NCBI GenBank assembly: GCA_021234155.1
Contig: JAJEKV010000005.1
Span: forward strand, 126,001-190,000
Direction of reading: 5' to 3'
From: Isoetes taiwanensis
Taxonomy: Eukaryota > Streptophyta > Lycopodiopsida > Isoetales > Isoetaceae
DNA: 64,000 nucleotides
Shown here: piece after piece, positions 22,600 to 33,360 of the stretch
Layout of the letters: every line of letters starts with the position of its first letter
Numbering within the stretch: position 1 is the stretch's first letter
Translations under genes and position numbers: made by a program
Notes under the pieces: model-generated
Databases searched by the model: none
Seen by the model: the letters and a program-made list of their open reading frames with translations, nothing else
Told to the model about the DNA's origin: nothing

Positions 22600-23150
22600 G
22601 TGGAAACACCGAACCCGATGCTTAAGTGCAAGGATCCACTCTTGAACCCAAAGGCGGTGGGTGAAGCAGAAATGGGAGAGCCAGAGGTAGAGCTAGAGGT
22701 AGATCCAGATGTAGAGCAAGGGGTAGAGCCAGAGGGAGATGAAGAGTCGGATAAAGAGGTGGAACAGACGGAGAGTTCGGAGGAGGAAGAACTGGTTTTG
22801 CCAAAAAAGAAGAAAAAAAAGATGGCAGCGGACTGGCGGAAAGCAAGCCTTATGACCAGAACAGGGCCTGAATTCAAAGTCAAGGGGGAGCCGAAGAAGT
22901 CAGAAAAGGGGGAGTCTTCGAAGTGTAACTTGCCCCAAGGACCCGCAAGACGAAGATAGCCTCAAAGGGCAAGGACGAGGCCTCCAAAATCTTTGGAGGA
23001 CATTGAGAAGAGGTGCCGGGTGCCCGCATTATGCATTTACAGATTGATAGAGTGAAGTTGTGCCCAAAGGATCCTCGTGGTAACAGTCGTTGCGGTGTAA
23101 GAAAGATTTATCCAACCACCGGGCGGCCTTAAAAGAGAGAATCAGGCGGG
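22600..23150 (+). CDS. accessory protein, acidic then basic exon
   Basis: Open frame to 22959. It encodes a Glu/Val/Pro repeat (GEPEVELEVDPDVEQ), then an acidic run, then a Lys-rich patch PKKKKKKMAADWRK that could act as a nuclear-localisation signal. Past the stop, another phase reads LHLQIDRVKLCPKDP to about 23130, suggesting a frameshift in one original exon. The acceptor is unclear: a damaged palindrome (CTATGCGGCAAGATAG) sits just before. Function unknown. Confidence 0.45.
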
Positions 23151-23189
23151 CCGAATGCAAGCGTGTCCCCACACATAGTGATTGTCGAC

Positions 23190-24994
23190 CCTAATAATTG
23201 TAAAACCTTGGAAGAATCGCTAGGGTTAGGTTTAGCTTAGGGCGGCGGAAGCGGCCGCCCATCTCAAAAAAGCAGCTAATCTTCTATTTTTTGCTGGAAG
23301 AGTGGTGAAGGATCATCCTTGACCCCGGCCCAGATTAGATTGTTGTTATTTGGCCGATTGGAGCGAGGGGTACTAAGCGCCAACGATTCAGGGCTTTGGC
23401 GGTAAAGTGGTTTTATTTGAGCTCGCCTTAGCTCTCAAGAACCCTTTAGCACAAGATCCCGAGGTTAGAATAGTCGCCATGCTTTCTTTTCCGCGATTTA
23501 ACAGAATGGGAGGCCATCCGCATGGACATGGCCTAGTTCGATAGCCCCTCGTTCTTGCCGGAGGAGATTCAATCACAATGGTATGCTTTATTATCTTTCT
23601 TGATGTTTGACTTGGGGCCGATTTCTTTCTCGGATGTAGGATGGATATCTTTGCACTCATTGTAGCTTTCTAGGACTCACTCGCGTATGTAAAGGATTTC
23701 TTTGCACTCACTGCGCAGCTTCGAGGGTTTTTAGACGGGTTCAGGAGAAAAGGATTTGGTGCACTCCACTGCGACTAATGGATCAACATATTCGGTTTTC
23801 GTTTCACCGTGGAAAGATATTAAGCAATACTAGTTGGTTGCATTTTTCTCATTTTAAACATGAAGGATACCTTCTTTTCAAGGGTCACGTGTCATTACAT
23901 TGCATCTCGGTTGGGGCAAACTTGAACTGGAATGTGCAGACCATATTATCCGATGTTCCTTCTTTGCATCGATTTAGCTTGGGTATGCCTTGATTCTTTT
24001 AGCACGCAGATTGGGCTCACGAGAATAGTGCATTAGATTTATTGCCCGGCATCTAAGTGTAATATTCTTGCGAGTAGTTTTATCTCGAGGCGTAATAGTC
24101 TTGAGATATATTTAGTGTGCTAGTCCTTGAGCAGTCATCTTTGTGTGGGTGAGCAAAGGAGACTCTTCAAGAATGGTGGACTTTAACTTCAATGACGCCT
24201 TTTGTTGTAGAGATATTTGGGTGCATATGGGCATTGTTTTGCGTTGGTCTAGTCTTGACTGTTTTAGATGTGGAGCACATGTAACTTGGATAGAGTCTAG
24301 TTCTCTCATGTTGGCCAGCTTCCATCCCAATTTGGAAGAAGGTGTGGATATTAGAAAAGTCCGTCATGAAAGCAATGCGCCTCTTGGAATGTGATTCTAT
24401 GTGGGACATGGGGACGGGAGGACTGCATGCTCCTATAGGCTGCTTTGGTTGAATGGTGGGTTATGAGCTCAGCCGGGGATGGGGAGCTTTTTAAGCTTTG
24501 GCTTTTCTTCTAACCGGTAGAGCGCAAGGAAGAAGAAACCCATTGCAAGTGTCCATGGCAATTTGAAGTGGAAGTGGACCACTCCATTGGGAGAGGCCTT
24601 TGCATTTGTATCCTAAAGAAGATGGTGAGAATGTATACTCTTTAGTACGAGAAATTGGAAAGGGATTTGCATTCTTCCAGTAGTACTAAGGTACAGATTG
24701 TCTATGGGCCGAGTTAACGCGAGGGAAGAAGCTCCCACTTTCTTTGTTCGTCCACTGCATTTGCATTTTCGGAGGTGGATCTTAACGGGGTATCTTCTTC
24801 AGGTATATCAGGATCAGTCTTGGAGATGGATTGTATAATGGCATGCTTGCCTTTTACTTCATACTTGGGTAGATTGTGCTGAAATGCCTAGGATATCAGG
24901 CTACTATGGAGCCACAAATAAATGTTTTTACATACTATTATTAATAAAAATATAAAAATCTTGCTTTCAAAAAAAAAAAAAAAAAAAAAAAAAA
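23190..24994 (+). mobile_element. poly(A) retroposon inserted in the accessory gene
   Basis: Composition changes near 23190 and the segment ends in an uninterrupted A-run (about 24969-24994) preceded by AATAAATG and AATAAAAA signals. Coding sequence of the accessory gene resumes just after the A-run. A matching A-run ends another insertion at 56.5 kb. The body starts with GC-rich sequence (GGGCGGCGGAAGCGGCCGCC) and has only short frames. It is probably a 5'-part or ORF1-only LINE copy or a SINE-like element. The left boundary is approximate and no target duplication is clear. Confidence 0.5.
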
Positions 24995-25004
24995 GTTTAA
25001 GAAA

Positions 25005-25929
25005 GAAGAGGCTGACAATTACATGTACATTGTGATTGGTGGAACACGCACATTTAAGGCAAAAAGGCAGAATTGGAAAGAACTCAAGCAAGCAATCTTC
25101 TCATCTCTCTACGCTGTCGTCTACGTTGGTGTAACTGACGCTGAAGCAAAACCGCTTGCTATGAGCCACAACGTAGACAACGACTACAGGTTGAGCATGA
25201 GCTTGTCAGATAAAATTAAATTTATGCACAGAGAATATGATAATTATAGGGCAGAGAACCCCGGAAAGAAAGACATAAAGGATGATCCAGACGCTCATCT
25301 CGCTTTAAAGGAGCAATGTGCAATTGAGTGTTGTTTGACTTACGATCAAAAAGATGCCAGGACTTCATTGATTAAATACGACAATCTGTTTCAAATTTTA
25401 GCCTTGAACGCAGTAGGAGTAAGTTTCCCTAGTTGTTGTGTTTGAATCTCACCTTACTCCATGCGCGCATAGACACTCAATCTTTTTTGTGTGTGCACCA
25501 CAGATTTGGGATCTGCAGGAGAAAATTTTTGATATGTATGCGGATGGTACCTTGAAGACAAAGGGGAAGAAGCCTGAGACAAAAAGAAAAAGGGGAGAGC
25601 CCTCCAAACAAAAGGATATGAGTGTGATGCCTTGGAGGGAAATCACGGGGGCCTCAAAACATAGACAAAGTTTGCGAGGTTACGCAAAAGTTGTCGGCAG
25701 GCAGTTCACCTTAGAAGAAATGCAAAGACGAGTTTAAGCGGTAGAAGTACTCGTCACTTCTCGGGCGTAGGTTTTGTCTGTCATCGACATCTTGTTTCGC
25801 AGCCAAAAGATTGTGCTACGTGTCAGCAACAACTAATGCGACACTTGGAAAAAAGTTCAGGAGCTATACCCTATTTCCTCGTTCGATGAGAAGATAAAAC
25901 AATTTGCCTCAAATTTTACTAGCGGGTAA
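25005..25929 (+). pseudogene. accessory protein, middle exons
   Basis: First exon to about 25420 contains YIVIGGTRTFKAKRQNWKEL, HNVDNDYRLSMSLSDKIKF and ALKEQCAIECCLTYDQKD. The intron holds one palindrome (CATGCGCGCATAGACAC). The second exon (from 25505) starts IWDLQEKIFDMYADG, turns Lys-rich, then LEEMQRRV. Beyond the TAA at 25735 the same phase stays protein-like to a GTAAGT donor at 25931, through two more stops (TAG, TAA). All three stops are one C-to-T change from Gln codons. I do not recognise a named domain. The pattern of a conserved HNVD-x-x-x-R block followed by a Lys-rich linker suggests a true conserved partner of the DUF7869 protein. Confidence 0.5.
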
Positions 25930-25930
25930 G

Positions 25931-26178
25931 TATTTGCTTGCTTTTTATCTTGCATCTTACCATTTTTGTCTATGCGGCAAGATAGACAAAGTTGAAGTCT
26001 TTGCTATGCGCGATAGCAAAGATTTGGATTTTGTCCATGCGGCGTGTGCATAAAAAACTTTGTCTCACGGCGCATGGACAAAACTAAATCTTTGTTGTGC
26101 GGCACAAACAAACTTGATCTTTTGCCTTGCCATGCACGCATGGAGTTGCAGTGTACTCACTTTCTTTTTATCTTGCAG
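25931..26178 (+). repeat. intron with damaged palindromes
   Basis: Bounded by GTAAGT at 25931 and TTGCAG before 26179. It contains five diverged units of the CTATGCGCGCATAG type, for example TCTATGCGGCAAGATAGACA near 25971 and GCTATGCGCGATAGC near 26003. Central GC or CA pairs are lost in most of them. Confidence 0.6.
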
Positions 26179-26421
26179 AGAAAAAAAGACCGGTACCACC
26201 GAGGTTTCTTGACTTTGGTGAAGCAAGCAAAAGATGAAAGAGCCAAGTTGAAAAGGGTACAAGAGGCCCGTCAAAGCGATTATGCCGTGGTTTTGAGAAT
26301 TTTGATGAATTTGGCCACCACTTGTCTCTACCAAGTCTACCGGGGATTGTGTGAAGATAGGCGAGTGTTGAAACCTGGTGACTACTCCTTGATCATTGGC
26401 GACATACCCTACGGGTTTTAA
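26179..26421 (+). CDS. accessory protein, last exon
   Basis: Open from the acceptor to TAA at 26419-26421, about 80 residues. It is basic and helical: KKDRYHRGFLTLVKQAKDE, then YAVVLRILMNLATTCLYQVY, and ends LIIGDIPYGF. It continues the phase of the middle exons across the intron. No domain recognised. Confidence 0.5.
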   Translation, partial: RKKDRYHRGFLTLVKQAKDERAKLKRVQEARQSDYAVVLRILMNLATTCLYQVYRGLCEDRRVLKPGDYSLIIGDIPYGF

Positions 26422-26483
26422 GTTGCGGCGGCCAGAGGTGACGACGCGCCTTTTAAGTACGCAGAGTTTGACTAGTCAAACGG

Positions 26484-26843
26484 GTGTCCTTGTTGAGCTC
26501 TGGTAAGGTTGTGAGGGAAGGAATTTTCCGCGAGACATCAGTCCCCCACAACATTCTAGTTCCTGATGATTGCATTGTGGTAGCATTGGACACAGCTCTG
26601 AATTCAACCGCCAGTCTGCGCTCCCCCATCCTTGGCACTGATACAGTAGAGGAAGTCGTGGGTTTATATGTCGTGTGGCCAAGATTGATGACATCCATGT
26701 CCGGCATGGAGATGGATTATATGCACGGAGCTCCAAGAAATCCCTACAACGAGCAGCAGATGATATTAGGGAACGATAAGGGGAAGATGTCTGTTCAGAG
26801 CCAAGTACTGTGGCAGGTTGATGAGGGGCATGGTCCCCAATAA
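26484..26843 (+). pseudogene. DUF8039-like plant transposon fragment
   Basis: The first 75 residues follow the pattern of the DUF8039 domain found at the ends of plant CACTA-type transposon proteins: a start like KVVREGIFRETSVPHN, a middle VPDDCIVVALDTAL, and an end VEEVVGLYVVWPRLM corresponding to the usual V-x-x-A-x-G-x-x-V-x-WP. The rest of the frame is low in similarity. It begins 60 bases after the accessory gene ends, so it may be a separate insertion or the flank of the element. Moderately sure of the domain, unsure of the parent element. Confidence 0.5.
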
Positions 26844-27069
26844 CTGCTGAATTAGGTGTCCCCTTCAAAGAAATGGACGCCACCACAGCTTTCTCTACAA
26901 ATGGTTGTTTCTCATCAGAAGCAGAGCGCTCAGAGGGAGGAAGATGGAAGTGGTGATGGGGATGGTGATGGCAATGGAGGGGATAAGGATGATAAAAGGG
27001 GTCAGGCAGATCATTAAAATCAGCTAGAACAACAGCATCAGCAGCATCGGCGTGATGCAAGAGAGGATG

Positions 27070-27625
27070 ATCGCGAGAAGCCCAGTTCTAGTGGAACAGC
27101 TAATGTGAGGGCCCCTTCCCAGCGTAAGCAGAAATCCATGCCCAAGAGATCCGGCCAACAAAGCCTCCTAGGCATGTTCCTAGTTGAAGATAAGCTGGAA
27201 AAGATGCAGCCAGGGAGACGGACAAGCTTGGAAATAAGTGGAAGCCAAAGGAAGGGGAGCCCAAAGATATGGCGGCCCTGAGAAGGTAAAGGGTGCTCCT
27301 CCTGGCGTCCAAGCTTTACGGGAGATTAAATACTAGCAGGCACGCACCCAGCCTCTGATTCCCAAGCTTGCCTTTGCTAGAATGGTGAGGTATGAGATGC
27401 AGAACATATATGAGAAGGGAGAGAGCACCGGATTATGTTCCGCTGATGGAGAAGGAGGTGAACAGAATCCAAGCAGAGGCCTTGGATATACCGCAAGAGG
27501 CCGCAGAGGCTCATTTAGGTAGCCTCTTCGAGGACAGTGTCCATTGTTGTGTGCATAGGGGATGTGTTACTGTGCAGGACAGGGACTATGCCTTAGCTAG
27601 ATACTTCCATGGATGCCTCCATTAG
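27070..27625 (+). pseudogene. histone H3 relic, CENH3-like
   Basis: The histone fold is readable. PGVQALREIKY, stop, then QARTQPLIPKLAFARMVRYE matches the αN helix and the start of helix 1. After a frameshift near 27430 it continues RIQAEALDIPQEAAEAHLG, SLFEDSVHCCVHRGCVTVQD and YALARYFHG, matching helices 2 and 3. The helix 2 start R-x-x-AEAL is the form seen in centromeric H3 (RWTAEAL) and not canonical H3 (RFQSSAV). The tail upstream is Lys/Arg/Ser-rich (RAPSQRKQKSMPKRSGQ). The whole fold is in one uninterrupted block, unlike intron-rich plant CENH3 genes, so a retrocopy is likely. No poly(A) tract remains. H3 identity is strong, CENH3 identity moderate. Confidence 0.7.
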
Positions 27626-27781
27626 GAACCTTTTGTAACCATACTCGAAAATTAATATATGAGTGTTTTAAATTATTGTCTCTATTTATGCTTACATTTT
27701 AGTTCTTGTTTAAATATGTGTTGAGGTTGAGTATTTATTGGCTCTTCTAAGAAGACTGGCCTTTTCTAGGGTGATTTTTAT

Positions 27782-28040
27782 CGACCGTGGCCATGGTGTG
27801 AAAATGACTAATTCACATTTTGTGGGACTGTCTATTTCGCACTGTGGCCACAATGCGAAATTAACTGTTCCTAAATTTGTAGGGGGGGCCTATTTTGCAC
27901 TGTGACCACGGTGTGAAAAAGATTGGTTCCACAATTTGTGGAGGGAGGAGGGGGAGGGGCATTTTCGCACCGTGGATACAGTCATTCTTTTTTCTCATAC
28001 AATGTGCCGGGGGTGGCTATTTCGCACCTTGGCAAACTGC
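27782..28040 (+). repeat. about 60-bp tandem repeat with inner palindrome
   Basis: Four to five copies starting near 27775, 27833, 27891, 27960 and 28018. Each contains a variant of TTTCGCACTGTGGCCAC followed by TGTGAAA or TGCGAAA, so each copy is itself nearly palindromic. G-runs separate them (AGGGGGGGCC, GAGGGGGAGGGGC). Such subterminal arrays are typical of CACTA or Mutator-type ends, but no terminus was found. Confidence 0.7.
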
Positions 28041-28345
28041 AACTTGGTTAGAATATGCAGAACAGAATGTTTCCCTGAATTTAGAATCTACATGTATGGC
28101 AAGTGGCTGAGAACTATGCAAATTGAAAATATGTGATACACAGATGGATCACATATATCACTTATGATATGATTATATCCTTATAACTAGTGGATGTCTG
28201 AAATATACTAGCAATAGAATATATACCTCATATAAAATGTATAGCATATATGAATCAAGCAGTTCATTGTCAATCGGGCTCATCATGAGCAGGTGGTCGA
28301 GTGATGCTATTAAGCTCATTGGCATTGTGCTCCGGAACCCAAATA

Positions 28346-28455
28346 TCTAGCATAATAACAAGGGGTTACTTTTAAATTTTTATACGTTTTTTCACATGGT
28401 TTTTCTATGATTTCGTTGTTGTATTCGTTGAGGTGTACTAAACAGTATTTCTAGA
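28346..28455 (+). mobile_element. possible Helitron 5' end
   Basis: From TCTAGCATAATAACAAGGGG onward about 110 bases match 47602-47725, while the bases before TC differ, and both copies are preceded by A. Starting with TC after A, with no target duplication, is the Helitron rule. A plus-strand Helitron 3' end lies downstream at 39327. Similarity stops at AGAGTGCACA, where the LINE begins. Confidence 0.35.
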
Positions 28456-29033
28456 GTGCACAGCGCCCAGCTCCCTCTCTCTAGCGCCCTCACTCCCCTT
28501 GCATAGACCCCCTTGATTTGCCCCTTTCTGGCTTTCTCTCTCTAGGGTTTACAATCTCTCTCTAGACCCAAAACCCCCAAACCCCCAAAAGGCGCTCCAC
28601 CCGCCTTTCAGAGCCCCCAAACCGGATTCTAAGCACCCTTTGAGGCGCCGGAGACCCCTCGGGACTTTGGAGCCCTCAAAACCCCCACCGGTTTGTAGTT
28701 GGCTGCAATAATTGTGAGTGAAGTTCTATTCTAATCTATGAGAAGCGGTGGTAGTAGATTAGAAGCGGTGGCATGTTAAATGGTGTCGTGTTATACAAAG
28801 CTTTGGAAAGACCTATGAGAAGCGTTGGCGATGGGTCAAAGTCAAAGTCAAAGGTGGTGGGCACCCCTACCCGGGTGTTCTTTGGGCTCAAGCTAGAAAC
28901 ACACCGACACCCCACGCCCACCACTTAGGGTTTCCGTTGACTAACCCAAAAGGTGCTGCCCGCATTCTTGAGTCCCCAAATTCAATTCTAGGCACCCTTT
29001 CCACCCGGCCAGACCCCTCAAACTTTGGGAGTC

Positions 29034-30620
29034 ATGGCCACGAGAAGATGGGCGAGGCACAGGAAACCAAAGGCGAGGGCCCGCCGCACAAACGGTCCCG
29101 ATCAGCCATCATGGGGGGGGAGAGTCATCCTCCATGAAGAAGGAGGCTCCTGCTAAGGCTAAGGCCCCCTCAGGAGGCCAGCCCGCCGAAGGGATTAATT
29201 GTCGTAATTAACACATAGGGAACCCCGCCAAGCAGAGAATTGAGCCACGCCAAAGCGGGAATGGAGGCTAACAAAGGTCAGATTGAGGCTAACAAAGGCC
29301 TCACCGGCCGGTATGGCGTTGGAGATAGAGTCCTCAGATCCCATGTGCTCAAAAAGGCACCTCGGTCGAAGAACCGTGATCACGTGCTTGGAGTGACCAA
29401 GACGACGCATGTGGAAGATGGCCTTGGCCTTGCACACTCGAAATGCAAAGCCGCGTGAGGTCGCCGGACATGCGGCCCGGCTGAGACTCACAGGTTCATC
29501 ACTCGACACCATGACACAGTGAGAGGGAGCGCAATGTGAGATTTATGGTCACGCTGGCTCTCGGCCGAGGTAGAGAGGCGTTCACCACCATGGCACGGGA
29601 GCATCGCTCACCGCGGGCTCGCCGAACAGCCAAGGATCATGGTAAGTCGGAGCAAGCCAACCAGGGGAAGCCCTGGCCGCCCGTGTCTTTGGGGCTGACT
29701 CTCGCTACTGAGCACAGGCTCCAGGGGTTCGCGAGGGCAGCGTCCGCAGGCCGGTCTCCCCTAAGAGGTTCATGGTCATTTGCGGCGGTGCGGGCAGGAG
29801 ATAGCCCAGCGGCGGCGAGGCTTTCACGCAAGAGCCATCCCTCCCGGAAGCTTCCGAGGGAGCGGCTCCGGGGCCGCTATCCGCCCGCGGCCTCCTGCGG
29901 CGACCACGCCCGCTCTCCCGCTCTCACTCCCGCCATCCCGGCCACACTCCCGGTCACTCGCGCCATCGGCCACCACCACCACCCCCGGCCACCGGGACGA
30001 CCTTAGCCCCACCCGGACCGGGCAGCATGAGAACTCGGTTGCGGAGAGGCCACAATCTGGTAGTTCGAGGCATGCGAGCGGCGGGGAGAGTCGCCCACCA
30101 CATCGAACACATTCTCGTCGGGATGACATTCGAACCCGATTCACATTTCACCGGCGGCTTAGGCATGGGGCTCGGCGGGGCGTGCCCAGCATTGTCATAT
30201 TCGGTTTGCGGATACGCAGTGCGTGATGCCATATTGCCCGGGGCCGGATGTTGAAAGGGACATCCATGCGTGGGCCGGGGACCTCACCCGTTACAGCGGG
30301 AGGCGCGAGCCCGAGGGAGCTTGTCGGGGTGGAGACGTTAAGCCATGCGAGGGGGGTGCATGAGTTGGTTGGCGGGGATGCACATTTTCCCTTGACACCT
30401 TCTGCTGCCAGAACCCGCGGCCCTAACCCACGGTACCGCAGCGGCCACCTTACGCTTCTACTACCCGCGGCCCCCCTTCTCCTGCTCCCTACTCTCACGC
30501 TCCCTCGCGTGGCCCGCCCCCTCGGCCACATCGCGCCTCCGCTCCATCTACTTCTCCTTTCGACCCTCCGCTTCCGAGTCCTCCCAGCGACTTCGGCTGC
30601 GCATACCATCCCTGGTGACA
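29034..30620 (+). pseudogene. LINE ORF1 region, unreadable
   Basis: Follows the duplicated 5' segment. ATGGCCACGAGAAGATGGGC at 29034 is a plausible ORF1 start. Fragments are basic and Pro/Arg-rich with frames changing every 100-200 bases. No zinc knuckle or RRM is secure. The long overlapping frames on both strands arise because the DNA is GC-rich. Confidence 0.35.
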
Positions 30621-30630
30621 AATAGGAATT

Positions 30631-31560
30631 GTGCCTCAGGGTGGTCTCATGGAATTGTCGAGGCTTCCCTTGGCTGAGAAGGGGGCGGTCGAACTTTCCG
30701 TGGCGGTGGTATGGATCTCATCTTCCTCATGGAACATGGGAGCATCTTTGAGCCTGAGCTACACGATTTGCCGGTTACCAACATTTCTCGGTCTTCAATA
30801 CACATGCCGGGGCGGCGAGGTCATGGGGGAGTGGCTTGCTACTACGGACAACCTTGGCACACCGGTTACCCTCCGAAAACGGCAGACACAACGGTACCAC
30901 GGGTTACGTGTGCATAATACCGATGGCAACCCTCTTTTTCCGGCGCTGTTATTTCCCTCACGCTTGAGCGGCACCTTCTATCGCGAGCCACCCCCGTCTG
31001 CGGATAGGATGGACGGTATGTCGATCTATATGATGACATCTGGCCGGCACGCTCAGCGGTTGGGTAGGGTCGTCCTTCTTGGAGATTTCAATGCGGGCGA
31101 GAGTAGAGCAGCCCATGCGACTTGACCCCCCACCGGCGATGTCCTGCGGCTTCGCCCGCGAAGTAGCGCCCGCGCCGGGTCGGATGGCGGCCGGTCACTT
31201 TCGCTTTTGTGACGGTTGCTCTGCTATGTGGCATTTTTGACTTGATAATTTGCAATGGCCTTTCCGCGGTGGCCGATTCACTGCAAGTGCACATGCGAGG
31301 CGGATTGTCGAGGGGAGGGTCTAGTGTGGTGGACTATATTGCTTGTAGTTTAAGAAAGATATGCATCTCATCGGTCGTTTCGGGTGGAGCACGAGGCGGT
31401 CGGGATGAGGAGGTGACTTCGATCACCCCTCCCACTTTATTTAGACTTTGGTTTTGGCGAGCCGCGGAACCCCCCCACTACCCGGCCCTGCGCCGTCCCT
31501 CGGTTGAGACTTCGATTATGGCGGCGAAGGACTCTGTAGGAATGCTCATGGGCGCCCTCC
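30631..31560 (+). pseudogene. LINE endonuclease domain
   Basis: Apurinic-type endonuclease broken over several frames. Motifs are VVSWNCRG near 30637, DLIFLMEHG near 30712, GGVACYYG near 30823, VVLLGDFNAG near 31070 (catalytic GDFN), then DLIICNGL near 31230 and SVVDYIACS near 31325. The order and the SVVDYI motif fit plant LINE ORF2 endonucleases. Stops and shifts lie between each pair. Confidence 0.8.
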
Positions 31561-32369
31561 GGTAATTGCGGACCTCCATACTAGGCGGCCGAGCCAGCCG
31601 GTGACCGCTATGCCACGGGATGGGCGGACATGCTTTGACCCCCAGCGTCGCCTTCGTGGTCGCGAATAACGTCCAGCCAGAACCGATGGTTTGATGCGGT
31701 GTAAACGCATGGCGCCAGCCTCGGCCACGGATCTAGGTACCCGCCGAGGCCACCACACGCACCACGCCTATCCGAAAGGACACAAAGGTACGGTGCCGGG
31801 CATCGGGGGAGATGTTCACTTCTTTGGACACTCATCCTCGAACCTTTGGCGAGGTAGTGCCAAGGCCAGCCCACCACAAGGGACCTCACAGCCCGGCGGT
31901 GGGGAACGAGTACTACGCTGTTCTATGACCCGCCGGACGCAGCGTGCATATACCCGTGATGGCCCCATTGGTCTCGTGGGACGAGGGATGTTGAGGAGGG
32001 CACACTGGCGGCTAGCTAATGGGAAGGTACCGAACGACCTCGATGGTATGCAAGCCGACTTACTCAAGTGGGGCGGGGCCGCTTTGTGCCGCCCTCGCCC
32101 CTATTCAAGCGAGCATTGCGGGAGGGTTTCCCGACAATGGACCCTGGCGGGGGTTGTTCCCATTCACAGCGGGGCGACCCACCTTTGTCCGGCCAATTAC
32201 CCGGACGATCATGGTCGATTCGGTATTTGCCAAACTGTTATCGGCATTCTCGGAAGCAGGTTGACCCGGGCGGCCGGATGTGCGAGGAGCCCTCACAGGC
32301 GGGCTTCGACCCCGCCACTCAACGATTGACCATATCTTTCGCTGCGGGCGATTGAAGGCGGCGGAATCA

Positions 32370-33360
32370 TCTATTTGGACTTGTATTGCTTTGTGGACTT
32401 CATAAAGGCTTTTGATACGGTCCCGAGGAAAAGGCGTGGGCTAGGCGCATCAGCCCCGGGGGCTCCCGCACGTGCGGAAATGCCATATCAAAGTTGTATG
32501 AGAGTTGTTTTGGCGAGGATGCGGCCGAAGGGCCAAGCATTCACCCGGTAGTATCGGGTCCGGCAGGTTGCCCCTCTCGCCAACACTTTTGGCCTCTACA
32601 TTGTCGCTTAGAGCCACGGCTTGCGAGCATGGGGGGATGGCATACGACTTTTGCACGGGTCATCCCCGGCTCATCTATGCGGGGCGATGTTGGCCTGGCT
32701 GCCCACACCCGAAGCTATGCGGTCTCACTGGATGCCCTAGACACATTTTGTCGGGGCTCTGGACATGCGGCGTCAATCTGGCCAAGACCGGGTGGTTCTC
32801 ATATCCTCTTCCGTCACCCCATGCCTCCTGTGACTCACATATGGGGGCGGCGTGGGCGCCACGCCCACCTACAAAGTACCTAGGGTGGGTTCCCCTCCTC
32901 GCTCTGCGGGGGCGTCTATCCGCTGCCCGGGTGACAAAGAATTTGGAAAGCACTTTTTATGCCATGAACAACGGATCACCGAGGCGAGCTATATGATTGG
33001 GGCCATCGGTCACATCTGTTAGAACCGGTGAACTTTCGTCCTTCACATGCAGGGTCGAGGTTTGGGGCGATGCGTCTCTTGGCGACACTGGAATGACTTG
33101 GAGGCGGTCGCGGCATTTTTTACGGGCACTTGGGGTGAAACCTTGATCCCCTATCGGTTCTTTGCTGGTTCGATTCTTGCCGCCGTGGTGACCCTTGATA
33201 GACACATCGTCTATTTTGAGAAAGTGGTTACTATGGGTGATGCTGTCGGCTCCATGACTGGCTTACTTGTGGCCATGAGTCCCTTGTGGCTTAGGGCCCT
33301 GTTGGAGGGTAAGAGAGATCGAGTGGTTCGCCCGGATGGAGCGTCGCACGATGTCGTCTG
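32370..33360 (+). pseudogene. LINE reverse transcriptase domain
   Basis: CFVDFIKAFDTVPRKR (first catalytic Asp block) lies near 32385. LPLSPTLLA corresponds to the QGCPLSPTLF block near 32560, and LIYA plus a damaged GDVGLA to the YADD block near 32670. Then KYLGWVPL follows near 32875, and a thumb-like region reaches 33360 (SILAAVVTLDRHIVYFEKV). The YADD box itself is altered, so this copy is inactive. It shares strand and GC content with the endonuclease upstream. Confidence 0.75.

Larger units (their letters stand above)
17250..26425. mobile_element. two-gene transposon-like element carrying a DUF7869-type gene
   Basis: Divergent gene blocks share an upstream region at 20.66-21.55 kb: a DUF7869-type gene leftward and a spliced accessory gene rightward. 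Palindromes built on CTATGCGCGCATAG, intact or damaged, occur near the left edge (about 17257 and 17440), in introns of both genes and in the shared upstream region. They give the block a common signature. The boundaries are set only by the outermost palindromes and exons. I did not find terminal inverted repeats or a target duplication. DUF7869 proteins are widespread multi-copy proteins thought to derive from mobile elements. Calling this a transposon is inference from copy style, decay and repeats. Confidence 0.55.
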
